Below are positions 25,126-34,420 of a stretch of DNA of 64,000 nucleotides, piece by piece. Under the pieces are notes generated by a model. That model made no database searches. It had not been told where the DNA came from and worked only from the letters and a program-made list of their open reading frames with translations. The stretch's first letter is position 1, and the number at the start of each line of letters is the position of its first letter. Origin of the DNA: Aurantimicrobium minutum. Lineage in GTDB: Bacteria; Actinomycetota; Actinomycetes; Actinomycetales; Microbacteriaceae. The DNA lies in the NCBI RefSeq assembly GCF_029892845.1, contig NZ_JARXVT010000002.1, positions 186,001-250,000 on the forward strand, written 5' to 3'. The position numbers were made by a program, and so were the translations under genes.

Positions 25126-28100
25126 CTAAACGGAGAAGTATTTAGCCTCGGGGTGGTGGAAGACCAAGGCATCAGTGGACTGCTCGGGGTGAAGCTGGAG
25201 TTCTTCAGAGAGAACTACTCCCACACGCTCAGGGCGCAGTAGCTCCACAACCTTCTTTCGGTCTTCCATGTCGGGGCAAGCAGGGTATCCAAGGGAGAAA
25301 CGGGCTCCGCGGTAGTCCAACTTGAACATTCCGGCAAGATCTTCGGGATCTTCGGCCTTGTATCCCAGTTCTTCACGGGTACGCGAGTGCCAGAACTCAG
25401 CCAATGCCTCGGTGAGCTGCATGGCGAGGCCATTGAGCTCCATGTAGTCGCGGTAGGAGTTCTCGGCAAACATCTTGGTCGTGAAAGTGTCCACCGTGGC
25501 ACCCACGGTGACCAATTGGAAGCCCACCACGTCAATCTGGCCACTTTCACGTGACTTGACGAAGTCGGACAGGCATAGGTGACGATCACGGCGCTGACGC
25601 GGGAAGGTGAAGCGCAGGCGATTGGTGCCAATCGCTCCCCCACCTGGCAGGTCTGCCGAGCCACCATCTGGTGCTAAAAGGCCTGGTCGGCCCAGAATTC
25701 CTTCCGGGTCATCACCGTGGTTGAGGATGACAAGGTCATCACCTTCAGACACTGCAGGGAAGTAGCCATAGACAACTGAGGCATCCATGATGCCCTCGGC
25801 CAAGATGCGGTCGAGCCAGTAGCGCAGACGTGGTCGACCTTCGGTCTCCACGAGCTCCTCATAGCTGGCACCATCATCAGCACGGCTGGGCTTGAGGCCC
25901 CACTGACCCATGAAAGTGGCACGTTCATCCAAGAAAGCGGCGTAATCAGCAAGGGCGATGCCCTTCACAATGCGAGTTCCCCAGAAAGGTGGGGTGGGAA
26001 CAGCGTTATCGAGTGCCACATCAGAGCGTGCTGGCATGTTCTCGGGCTCGGTAACCTCGAGCAAGCTCTTCTTGTGGATGCGCTTCTTCAGTGCTGGCAG
26101 ACCCACAGAGTCAGGATCTGCGCCACGAGCAATTGCCACAAGTGGTTCCATCAGTGCCAGACCTTCAAAAGCATCGCGCGCGTAGCGCACGGTGCCATTG
26201 AATACCGAGGTGAGGTCATCTTCCACGAAGGTGCGGGTCAAGGCAGCGCCACCGAGAATAACGGGCCACTTGGTGCCCAGGCCACGGTTTTGGAGCTCCT
26301 CGAGGTTTTCTTTCATCACGACGGTGCTCTTCACAAGAAGACCACTCATGCCGATGACATCAGCATTGTTCTCTTCAGCGGCCTGAATGATCTCGTTGAT
26401 GGTCTTCTTGATGCCGATGTTGATGACGTCGTAACCGTTGTTGGTCAGGATGATGTCGACCAAGTTCTTACCAATGTCGTGCACATCACCGCGGACTGTT
26501 GCCAGGACAATCGTTCCCTTGCCGGCTTCGTCGCTCTTCTCCATGTGGGGTTCGAGAAGTGCAACAGCGGTTTTCATCACCTCTGCTGATTGGAGAACGA
26601 ACGGCAGCTGCATTTCTCCGCTACCAAAGCGCTCACCCACAACCTTCATGCCGGCGAGGAGGTGGTCGTTGATGATCTGGAGCGGACTCACGCCATTCGC
26701 ACGGGCGAGGTCGAGGTCTTCTTCCAGGCCTTTACCCTCGCCGTCAATAATGCGGCGTTCGAGGCGTTCTCCCACAGGAAGTGCTGAGAGTTCAGCCGCA
26801 CGGGCGTCCTTGAGGCTGGCAGAGTCCACGCCATCGAACAAGTCGAGCATGGTGGAGAGAGGGTCATAGGTGACGTTGCCATCGGTATCGTATTCACGAC
26901 GATCCCAGACCAAGTCCAAAGCAACTTTGCGCTGGTCTTCTGGAATAGAGGCCAAAGGAACAATCTTTGCTGCGTCCACGATGGCCGAGTCGAGGCCAGC
27001 CTCGACTGCTTCGTGGATGAAGACCGAGTTCAGCACCGCACGCGAAGCGGGGTTTAAGCCGAAGGAAACGTTAGAAACACCCAGAGTGGTGTGGATTCCC
27101 GGGTATTTCGCGTTGATCTGACGAATAGCCTCAATGGTCTCGATAGCGTCGCGGCGGGTTTCTTCCTGGCCGGTGGCAATGGGGAAGGTCAGGGCATCCA
27201 CGATGATGTCATCGACGCGCATTCCCCATTCGTCGACCAGGGTGTCAACCAAGCGGCTCGCGATGCGAACCTTGTCCGCAGTAGTTCTGGCTTGGCCTTC
27301 TTCATCGATGGTGAGGGCGATGACGGCAGCGCCGTGTTCTTTCACCAACGGCATGATGCGCCCGAATCGAGAGGTGGGGCCATCGCCGTCTTCGAAGTTC
27401 ACGGAGTTGATCACCGGACGACCACCGATGAGTTCCATACCGGCTTGAAGCACCGCAGGCTCAGTGGAGTCCATCACGAGAGGCAGCGTAGACGCACTCG
27501 CGAATCGTGACACGATTTCGCGGGCGTCATCGGTGCCATCGCGGCCGACATAGTCAACACATACGTCAAGAAGGTGAGCGCCATCGCGAACCTGCTGACG
27601 TGCTATATCTACACAGTCATCCCAACGGCTTTCGAGCATGGCTTCGCGGAATGCCCTGGAACCGTTGGCATTCGTGCGCTCACCGATAGCGAGGAACGCA
27701 TTGTCTTGGGTGAACGGAACGTGTTGGTACAGGCTGGCCACACCAGCGTCGTGCTCAGGTGTGCGGGGAGTGAGCTTCATGCCACCGACGCGGTCAACTA
27801 CTGCCTTGAGGTGGGCGGGGGTTGTGCCACAGCAGCCGCCGACAAGAGCGAGGCCAAACTCTTTCACAAACTGTTCGTGCGCAGTTGCGAGCTCTTCGGG
27901 GCCGAGCGGGTACCTCGCACCATCTGCAGTGAGCTCAGGAAGACCGGCGTTGGGCATCACCATGATGGGCACGGTCGAGTACTTGGAGAGCTGGCGCAGG
28001 TGCTCGCTCATCTCGGCAGGGCCAGTGGCGCAGTTCAAGCCGATCATGTCAATACCGAGTGGCTCGAGAGTGGTCAGAGCGGCACCGATTTCGGAACCCA

Positions 28101-28725
28101 TCAACATGGTTCCGGTAGTTTCGACCGTTACCTCGACAAAGATGGGGAGCTTGATGCCCTCTTCTTCGATGGCTTGCTTGCACCCATTGACGGCAGACTT
28201 GGTCTGCAGCAGGTCCTGCGATGTTTCAATGAGGAATGCATCTGCACCACCGCGGATGAGGCCAACGGCCTGCTCCGCGAAGGTGGCCTTGAGGTGAGCA
28301 TAAGTTGTGTGGCCCAGGCTGGGGAGCTTGGTTCCAGGACCCATTGAGCCCAATACCCAGCGCATGCGGCCATCTTGAGCTTCAAACTTCTCGGCACTGG
28401 CGCGAGCAATCTCAGCGCCTGCTTGAGCAAGTTCAGTGATGCGATCTTCAATACCGTAATCACCCAGGTTGGACCAGTTCGCACCGAAGGTGTTGGTCTC
28501 GACGCAATCAATGCCTGCGTCAAAATAAGCATCGTGTACTGAAGCCACAATGTCAGGTCGGCTGATGTTGAGGATCTCGTTACAACCCTCAAGCTGCTGG
28601 AAGTCCTCCATGCTGGGGTTTTGATCCTGCAACATGGTGCCCATGGCGCCGTCTGCAATCACGACTCTTTCAGAGAGCGCGGTAAGAAGTGCTTGGGAAC
28701 GTGGCGGAATCACAGGAATAGACAC
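25126..28725 (-). CDS. metH: Cobalamin-dependent methionine synthase
   Basis: Methylates homocysteine from methyltetrahydrofolate using B12. All four modules are visible in 1199 aa. The homocysteine domain has VVIADGAMGTMLQ at the start and the zinc cysteines in GGCCGTTPAH. The pterin domain (about 340-620) includes FLAIGERTNANGS. The B12-binding domain has the axial-His motif DVHDIGKNLV near residue 745. The C-terminal reactivation domain (about 880-1190) contains RPRLRYWLDRILAEGIMD. The gene stands alone with its own terminator. It links to the folate operon (methyl-THF supply) and perhaps to the nearby ECF transporter. Confidence 0.97.
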   Translation of the reverse strand: MSIPVIPPRSQALLTALSERVVIADGAMGTMLQDQNPSMEDFQQLEGCNEILNISRPDIVASVHDAYFDAGIDCVETNTFGANWSNLGDYGIEDRITELAQAGAEIARASAEKFEAQDGRMRWVLGSMGPGTKLPSLGHTTYAHLKATFAEQAVGLIRGGADAFLIETSQDLLQTKSAVNGCKQAIEEEGIKLPIFVEVTVETTGTMLMGSEIGAALTTLEPLGIDMIGLNCATGPAEMSEHLRQLSKYSTVPIMVMPNAGLPELTADGARYPLGPEELATAHEQFVKEFGLALVGGCCGTTPAHLKAVVDRVGGMKLTPRTPEHDAGVASLYQHVPFTQDNAFLAIGERTNANGSRAFREAMLESRWDDCVDIARQQVRDGAHLLDVCVDYVGRDGTDDAREIVSRFASASTLPLVMDSTEPAVLQAGMELIGGRPVINSVNFEDGDGPTSRFGRIMPLVKEHGAAVIALTIDEEGQARTTADKVRIASRLVDTLVDEWGMRVDDIIVDALTFPIATGQEETRRDAIETIEAIRQINAKYPGIHTTLGVSNVSFGLNPASRAVLNSVFIHEAVEAGLDSAIVDAAKIVPLASIPEDQRKVALDLVWDRREYDTDGNVTYDPLSTMLDLFDGVDSASLKDARAAELSALPVGERLERRIIDGEGKGLEEDLDLARANGVSPLQIINDHLLAGMKVVGERFGSGEMQLPFVLQSAEVMKTAVALLEPHMEKSDEAGKGTIVLATVRGDVHDIGKNLVDIILTNNGYDVINIGIKKTINEIIQAAEENNADVIGMSGLLVKSTVVMKENLEELQNRGLGTKWPVILGGAALTRTFVEDDLTSVFNGTVRYARDAFEGLALMEPLVAIARGADPDSVGLPALKKRIHKKSLLEVTEPENMPARSDVALDNAVPTPPFWGTRIVKGIALADYAAFLDERATFMGQWGLKPSRADDGASYEELVETEGRPRLRYWLDRILAEGIMDASVVYGYFPAVSEGDDLVILNHGDDPEGILGRPGLLAPDGGSADLPGGGAIGTNRLRFTFPRQRRDRHLCLSDFVKSRESGQIDVVGFQLVTVGATVDTFTTKMFAENSYRDYMELNGLAMQLTEALAEFWHSRTREELGYKAEDPEDLAGMFKLDYRGARFSLGYPACPDMEDRKKVVELLRPERVGVVLSEELQLHPEQSTDALVFHHPEAKYFSV

Positions 28726-28746
28726 CCCTGAAGTTTACCGTTCAGT

Positions 28747-29475
28747 TCAAGCCAGATGTTCGCCGAAGAAAGCCTCGATGCGTGACCACGCATCGGCAGC
28801 CTCAACAGGACGGGGCTTGAACCCCACAACAGTATTCATCAGCGGGCGCAGCGCCTTGGGCCCTGCTTGCGTAGGGTTCATAAACGCGTGGGATGCTTCC
28901 GGGTACACCTTCACATCATGAGGAATACCTGCCTGAGTTAACGCCGCTTCGAGTTTGGGACCAGCACCCTTGAGGGATAAATCCTTGCCACCGAAGCTGG
29001 CAACAATCGGGCACGACCCCACCAATTGGGTATCAAGGTCTTTGGCTGCTTGACCGTAGTTCACGGCAGCAGCGTCATAGCCCTTGCTCACAAGTTGAAG
29101 TGCGAAGCCGCCACCCATGCAGAAGCCCACGACACCCACCTTGCCACTGCAATCGGGGCGGGAGAGCAACAGCTGCTTGGCCGCCTCCACGTCGACGTAA
29201 GCCTGTCCCGTTCCATCCACGAGTGCACGGAAGGTTGCCTTGAGGCATTTGCGCATGCCGCCCCGGCTAAAGAGATCAGGCATCAGCACCAAATAGCCCG
29301 CACTGGCCATCCGGGTAATCTGCGAGCGCATCGACTCGTCGATTCCGAAAACCTCGTGCACCATCACCACTGCAGGGAAGGGGCCTTTCCCAGCAGGAAC
29401 GGCGAGCACACCGCGGAGCTCATCGTCACCTTCGAGTGGGATGCTGATTTCTTTCAGCTCCACGTCATGCACCAT
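28747..29475 (-). CDS. Dienelactone hydrolase family protein
   Basis: 242-aa alpha/beta hydrolase. The nucleophile is Cys in VGVVGFCMGGGFAL, as in true dienelactone hydrolases; the acid lies in the VASFGGKD region and the His in YPEASHAFMNP. The N-terminal VVMVHEVFGID is the oxyanion strand. No aromatic degradation genes are nearby, so the substrate is unknown. It starts two bases after the PPK2 stop, so the two are co-transcribed. Confidence 0.88.
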   Translation of the reverse strand: MVHDVELKEISIPLEGDDELRGVLAVPAGKGPFPAVVMVHEVFGIDESMRSQITRMASAGYLVLMPDLFSRGGMRKCLKATFRALVDGTGQAYVDVEAAKQLLLSRPDCSGKVGVVGFCMGGGFALQLVSKGYDAAAVNYGQAAKDLDTQLVGSCPIVASFGGKDLSLKGAGPKLEAALTQAGIPHDVKVYPEASHAFMNPTQAGPKALRPLMNTVVGFKPRPVEAADAWSRIEAFFGEHLA

Positions 29476-29477
29476 AA

Positions 29478-30410
29478 CTAGCGCAGCTTCTTGACCACAG
29501 GGATAGCGGTGGTGGGCGTCTCGCCTTGGTCATAAACCTCATCGGGACTGCCGATCACGAGTGAATCGGTGGGGCCAATCACGCTGGCGTCTTTGCCGTC
29601 GTAATCGAAAGAGTTGAGCACCCATTTCATGGCTTCAAGACGAGCACGCTTCTTGTCATTCGACTTCACCACGGTCCACGGAGCAACGTCTGTGTCAGTG
29701 GCCTGGAACATTGCTTCTTTGGCTTCGGTGTATTCATCCCACTTGTCCAAGGAGGCGAGGTCTGTGGGGGAAAGTTTCCAGCGCTTGACGGGGTCCGTGC
29801 GACGCTCAAGGAAGCGTCGACGCTGCTCAGCTTCTCCAACCGAGAACCAGAACTTGAAAATCTTGATACCTGACTGAGCGAGCATGCGCTCAAACTCAGG
29901 GGTGGAGCGAATGAACTCGTCATACTGCTCATCCGTGCAGTAACCCATCACACGTTCAACACCAGCACGGTTATACCAAGAGCGGTCAAACATGACGAGC
30001 TCACCTGCAGCGGGCAGGTGTTCAACATAACGCTGGAAATACCACTGGCTGCGTTCGCGCTCGGTGGGCTTCTCCAAAGCCACAACCCTCGCACCACGAG
30101 GGTTCATGTGTTCCATGAAACGCTTGATAGTTCCACCCTTGCCGGCGGCATCGCGGCCTTCAAACACAATGATGACGCGCTGGCCTGTTTCCTTGATCCA
30201 TACCTGGAGCTTGAGCAGCTCAACCTGCAACACGTGCTTGCGATGGTCATACTCTTTGCGCGTCAGCTTGGTGTCATAGGGAAAGCCCTGACGCCACGCG
30301 TCATCCTCAGCGAGGGTCGTGGGGGCATCGTCGTCAAGGAGATCCTCGGCAGTGAAACCGGCCTTGAGGATTTCGGCGGTGTCCATGGTGCCATCGCTGT
30401 TAGGGCTCAT
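29478..30410 (-). CDS. ppk2: Polyphosphate kinase 2 family protein
   Basis: Transfers phosphate between polyphosphate and nucleotides. The 310-aa protein has Walker A FEGRDAAGKGGTIKRF near residue 83, a lid region with ERSQWYFQRYVEHLPAAGE, and the Walker B-like VMFDRSWYNRAGVERVMG. Arg residues follow in RRRFLERRTDPVKRWKLS. One PPK2 domain of normal length. Class (NDP or NMP use) cannot be fixed by eye. First gene of a two-gene unit with the hydrolase. Confidence 0.93.
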   Translation of the reverse strand: MSPNSDGTMDTAEILKAGFTAEDLLDDDAPTTLAEDDAWRQGFPYDTKLTRKEYDHRKHVLQVELLKLQVWIKETGQRVIIVFEGRDAAGKGGTIKRFMEHMNPRGARVVALEKPTERERSQWYFQRYVEHLPAAGELVMFDRSWYNRAGVERVMGYCTDEQYDEFIRSTPEFERMLAQSGIKIFKFWFSVGEAEQRRRFLERRTDPVKRWKLSPTDLASLDKWDEYTEAKEAMFQATDTDVAPWTVVKSNDKKRARLEAMKWVLNSFDYDGKDASVIGPTDSLVIGSPDEVYDQGETPTTAIPVVKKLR

Positions 30411-30452
30411 GTTTTCAGCCTAGGTCTCGAGGGTAAACAGTTGGTAACCCGA

Positions 30453-31109
30453 TTAGGGGTGAAGCGGTTGCTTGCGCAGTTTGGCCCACACTCGGGCAAT
30501 CACCAGTGCAATGAAGGCATTGATCGACATGAAGGTGGCGATACCCAGAATGTAGGCAACAACTCCACCGACACCGTTGGGGCCGTCAGGCTCGAGGAAG
30601 GGGTAAGGCCACCAACCGGTGATCATTCCGCGGATCACGGTGAAGCCAACCCAGCCCAATGGATACACCAGCGCCCACCACATTGCTCGAATCCGCAGGG
30701 CAATTCGACCGGAGGAAAACAGCCACTCCAGCACGATCACGATTGGAACCCACACATGGGTGCTTTCGTTACACCAGGCAGGTGGTTCATAGCCTTCGGA
30801 AGGGATGTTGCGCAGCAGCACGTTATAAACAACACCGGTCACGATGGCATAGGAGAACACCGAGACTCGAACGATGGTGAAGAGTCTGCTGTCTCGAACC
30901 GTGGTCCACGCCAAGTAGCCACCGACAGCAAAGGCGACGATGTTGATCAGGCTGGACTGGATAGTGAAGTAGCTGAAGTACTTCTCAGGATAGAAAGCAT
31001 CATTAGCCACTTCGGACCAGATTTGGGTCACAATTGCTGCCAAAACCCATGCAGAAATTCCCCAGCGGACAAGGGCAGTGATTTTGCGTGACGTTGAGCT
31101 CACGAGCAT
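30453..31109 (-). CDS. Pr6Pr family membrane protein
   Basis: 218 aa, six hydrophobic segments. Features of this actinobacterial family: FSYFTIQSSLINIVAF near residue 45, VTGVVYNVLLR, an HVWVPIVIVLEWLF helix and VYPLGWVGFTVIRG followed by WWPYPFLEP. Function unknown in bacteria; distantly similar to FAR-17a/AIG1-type membrane proteins. Confidence 0.78.
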   Translation of the reverse strand: MLVSSTSRKITALVRWGISAWVLAAIVTQIWSEVANDAFYPEKYFSYFTIQSSLINIVAFAVGGYLAWTTVRDSRLFTIVRVSVFSYAIVTGVVYNVLLRNIPSEGYEPPAWCNESTHVWVPIVIVLEWLFSSGRIALRIRAMWWALVYPLGWVGFTVIRGMITGWWPYPFLEPDGPNGVGGVVAYILGIATFMSINAFIALVIARVWAKLRKQPLHP

Positions 31110-31163
31110 GACGTTAGCACCTCATTCAGCGCACTAACAGGTTTGAGTTCATAGAATTAAGTC

Positions 31164-31379
31164 ATGAACACAGATCAAGGTCTTCTCGCAGAACAGCCCG
31201 GAGTATTCGCCCTACTTGCTTTGCTGTTTCTATGGAGCTACGTGTGGAAAGCTTTTGCCCTCTATCGCGCTGGCTCTCTGAAGTCGGTGCCCTGGTTCGT
31301 GGTGCTGTTCATTCTGAACACCGCAGGAATCCTCGAGATCCTCTACCTCTTCGTTTTCAGCAAGCGCAAGAAGGACTAG
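31164..31379 (+). CDS. DUF5652-like two-TM protein
   Basis: 71 aa with two hydrophobic helices (FALLALLFLWSYVWKAFALY and WFVVLFILNTAGILEILYLF) and a Lys/Arg tail (SKRKKD). Small proteins with this exact layout carry the DUF5652 name. Function unknown. The stop overlaps the end of the convergent transporter gene by four bases. Confidence 0.75.
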   Translation: MNTDQGLLAEQPGVFALLALLFLWSYVWKAFALYRAGSLKSVPWFVVLFILNTAGILEILYLFVFSKRKKD

Positions 31380-32677
31380 GGCGCCAATAGCCACAAAAGA
31401 GGCAGCAATGCCATAGCAATTGTGGCGATACCCAGAAGAATTCTCGACCACAGCGGGCTCTTCCACTTCCCGAGTAATTTCTCATCCGAAGCAATCCACC
31501 AAATCACTGCCATCAGGATCGGTGCTGCCAAACCATTCGTAATTGCGGCAATGATGAGGAACTGCATCGGGTTCAACCCCACCAAGTTGAGGGTGAGCCC
31601 CACCACGATCGACAAGAAGATCACGGCATAAAAAGCACGTGCTTGGCTGGGGCGCTTCTCTAAACTTTCACGCCATCCAAAAGTCTCCGCCATGGCATAG
31701 GAGCTGGCTCCAGCAAGAACAGGGACGCTGAGCAATCCTGTTCCTAAGATGCCTAATAAAAACAGCACTCCAGCGTAATCACCAGCGATAGGAACAAGAG
31801 CCTGTGCTGCTTGTTCTGCGGTCTGAATGTTCGTGACACCGTTCTTGTGCAGGGTCGCGGCAGCGGTAATCATGATGGCGGCCATTGCGAAGACCCCAGT
31901 GGCCATGCCTGCAAACACATCGCCGCGCATGGCTTGAATGTGAACCTTCGAGACACGATAGTTCGCAGTGTTGCGTCGCTCTTCTACTTCCTCGGCGGAC
32001 TGCCAGAAGAACAAGTAGGGAGAAATGGTGGTTCCCGCAATAGCGATGAGCAGTGCGATGTCTCCCTTTGACCACTCAAACTGCGGAATAAGGAGGTCAC
32101 TGCCAACCTGAGCCCAGTCAACATGGGCAACAAACATGACCGCGAAATACGCCAAGAGCGACAGGCACAACCAGCGCAAAATCTTGGCATAGCGGTGATA
32201 AGGAACAAAAACTTCGGCCACCACGATGACGACAGCAAAGAGAATCACTCCCGCAAATTGGGGGACGGGAACAAGGAGCTGGAGCGCAGCGGACATCGAA
32301 CCTAGATCCGCAGCGATGTTCACCGTGTTGGCCACCACGACCAAGACCAAACACAAATAGAGAATGGGCCTGGGCATACGAGCCTTGATGACCCCCGCCA
32401 GACCATGACCAGTAACTAAGGCAATTCGGGCGCACGCTTCCTGCACGGCAAACGCCAAAGGAAGTAACAGTGGTGCACTCCACAGCAGTCGATACCCTGT
32501 TGCAGCACCAACCTGAGAATAGGTGCCAATGCCCGAAGGATCATCATCTGCGGCACCGGTAACGATGCCGGGCCCGAGTCTGCGGAAATAGCCGCGACCC
32601 CTGACGAGATTTCTTCTGGGGTGGTGCTGAGAGGGTGCCTCTTCAGGTTCAGCGATCTCAGCATCACGAATAGTCAT
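31376..32677 (-). CDS. Nramp-like metal transporter with non-canonical site
   Basis: 433 aa, eleven or so TM segments, LeuT-like fold. The TM1 motif reads TGAADDDPSGIGTYSQ where Mn/Fe Nramps have DPGN, and the TM6 region reads GTTISPYLFFWQSAEE without the metal-binding Met of the usual MPHNLYLHS. The family is clear, but Mn2+/Fe2+ selectivity cannot be assumed; related proteins lacking that Met have been shown to move Mg2+. A strong GGAGG ribosome site precedes the ATG. Divergent from the DHA2 pump gene. Confidence 0.87.
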   Translation of the reverse strand: MTIRDAEIAEPEEAPSQHHPRRNLVRGRGYFRRLGPGIVTGAADDDPSGIGTYSQVGAATGYRLLWSAPLLLPLAFAVQEACARIALVTGHGLAGVIKARMPRPILYLCLVLVVVANTVNIAADLGSMSAALQLLVPVPQFAGVILFAVVIVVAEVFVPYHRYAKILRWLCLSLLAYFAVMFVAHVDWAQVGSDLLIPQFEWSKGDIALLIAIAGTTISPYLFFWQSAEEVEERRNTANYRVSKVHIQAMRGDVFAGMATGVFAMAAIMITAAATLHKNGVTNIQTAEQAAQALVPIAGDYAGVLFLLGILGTGLLSVPVLAGASSYAMAETFGWRESLEKRPSQARAFYAVIFLSIVVGLTLNLVGLNPMQFLIIAAITNGLAAPILMAVIWWIASDEKLLGKWKSPLWSRILLGIATIAMALLPLLWLLAP

Positions 32678-32733
32678 GAAGAACTCCCTCCGTGCTCCAG
32701 CCTACGCCGACTACTCGAGAGTCGATTGAAACA

Positions 32734-34347
32734 ATGACTTCTCCCCGCACACGTTGGTTCGGCCTGCTGTTTATCAGCCTTGCTGTCTCGCTCATCATCG
32801 TCGACTCGACCATTATCAATGTGTCGATTCCTTCAATCATTGAAGACCTCGGAATCACCAGCACCCAGGTGCAGTGGGTTCAGGAGTCCTACACACTTGT
32901 CTTCGCTGCACTGATTTTGGTATTCGGCGCACTGTCTGACCGCTTCGGACGTCGCCGCCTGCTTATTATCGGTATGACAATCTTCGTCATCTCTTCGGTG
33001 ATTGCCGGATTCTCCGAAGATGGCAACCTGCTCATCGCAGCACGTGTGCTTCAGGGCTTCGGTGGCGCGATGGTTCTGCCCACCACCTTGTCTTTGGTCA
33101 ACGCCAACTTCCAGGGCAAAGAGCGTGGCATCGCATTCGCCATCTGGGGTTCCACCATTGGTGGAATGGTGGCCGTTGGCCCCCTCCTCGGTGGCTGGCT
33201 CACCACGGACTACTCATGGCGCTGGGCTTTCGGAATCAACATCCCTATCGGCATCATCATCATCATTGGTGCGTTGCTCACCGTTCCCGAATCCAAGGAA
33301 GACGGAAACAACGGTCGCATCGACTGGCTTGGTGCTGTGTACTCTGTCATCGCCATGTCAACCCTGGTCTTTGGTCTCATCGAAGGTCGCACTTACGGTT
33401 GGTGGGAAGTCAACAAGCCCTTCACCGTGGGCGACTGGACCTGGCCTGGCAAGGTGTCCATCATCCCCGTGATGTTCTTGGTCTTCGTTCTGGCGACCAC
33501 CCTGTTCATTACTCACGGAGCAGCCCGCCTGAAGAAGGGCAAACCAGCCCTCATCGCATTCAAACTGTTCGGCATCGCCTCGTTCCGTAACGGAAACATT
33601 GCGGCGATGGTTATCGCTTTAGGCGAATTCGGCATCATCTTGTCACTGCCACTGTGGCTGCAGTTCGTTATTGGTTATGACGCTCTCCAGACCGGTTTCG
33701 TTCTCCTCGGTCTTGCCGGTGGAGCATTCGTAGCTTCCGGTCTTGCTGGTGGACTTTCCGGCAAGGTTTCACCCGTTGCCATGGTTCGCCTCGGTATCTT
33801 GCTCGAAATCGTTGGTGTTGCCGGTGTTGGATTTGCCATCAGCCCAGAGGCAAGCTGGATCAACGTTGTTCCCTGGCTCTTCGTCTATGGAATGGGTGTT
33901 GGCCTGGCCACCGCGCAGCTGACCAACGTCGTGCTCAAGGATGTTCCTGTTCAAGAATCTGGTCAGGCATCTGGAACGCAGAGCACCGCTCGTCAGCTTG
34001 GATCGGCTCTTGGTATTGCTGTGCTGGGAACAATCTTGTTCACCTCCGTCCAGGTTGAGCTCACCCAGAAGCTCACCGATGAGAAGCTGCCTGCAGCACA
34101 GGTCACTCAGATTGTGGACTCGGTCGTTGACAGCGCTGGTGGCGCGATTATCGGTCTCGAGCAGAACCCCGCGACCCAACCCATCGCAACTGCTGCCAAG
34201 GTAGCCATCTCTGATGGAACTCGCTATGGCGCATTCGCAGCGGCTGGCTTCCTCGGCTTGGGCTTCCTCGCCACTCTTTCACTCGGGGCAACCCGCAAGG
34301 AAGAAGTAGAGAAGCTCCACGAAGACGGAGACGCTCACGTCATCTAA
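32734..34347 (+). CDS. DHA2-family MFS drug exporter
   Basis: 537-aa, 14-TM proton-driven efflux pump (EmrB/QacA type). Visible: TM1 LAVSLIIVDSTIINVSIPSI with the DHA2 Asp, loop motif GALSDRFGRRRLLI, and motif C-like GPLLGGWLTTDYSWRWAFGINIPIG. The start is taken at the ATG at 32734 (MTSPRTRWFG); a GTG at 32692 in the same frame adds 14 unconserved-looking residues. Substrate unknown. A 17-bp terminator follows. Confidence 0.9.
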   Translation: MTSPRTRWFGLLFISLAVSLIIVDSTIINVSIPSIIEDLGITSTQVQWVQESYTLVFAALILVFGALSDRFGRRRLLIIGMTIFVISSVIAGFSEDGNLLIAARVLQGFGGAMVLPTTLSLVNANFQGKERGIAFAIWGSTIGGMVAVGPLLGGWLTTDYSWRWAFGINIPIGIIIIIGALLTVPESKEDGNNGRIDWLGAVYSVIAMSTLVFGLIEGRTYGWWEVNKPFTVGDWTWPGKVSIIPVMFLVFVLATTLFITHGAARLKKGKPALIAFKLFGIASFRNGNIAAMVIALGEFGIILSLPLWLQFVIGYDALQTGFVLLGLAGGAFVASGLAGGLSGKVSPVAMVRLGILLEIVGVAGVGFAISPEASWINVVPWLFVYGMGVGLATAQLTNVVLKDVPVQESGQASGTQSTARQLGSALGIAVLGTILFTSVQVELTQKLTDEKLPAAQVTQIVDSVVDSAGGAIIGLEQNPATQPIATAAKVAISDGTRYGAFAAAGFLGLGFLATLSLGATRKEEVEKLHEDGDAHVI

Positions 34348-34362
34348 GTAACTTCACTCAAA

Positions 34363-34400
34363 CGACAGAGCCGGCCCCCAATAGGGGGCCGGCTCTGTCG
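34363..34400. terminator. Bidirectional hairpin between convergent genes
   Basis: CGACAGAGCCGGCCCCC (34363-34379), loop AATA, and its exact 17-base complement at 34384-34400. It serves the DHA2 gene on plus and the acyl-CoA oxidase gene on minus. The T tract is poor, so stability of the stem carries the signal. Confidence 0.8.
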
Positions 34401-34420
34401 TGCTTGGAGGCGAGGTGTGT

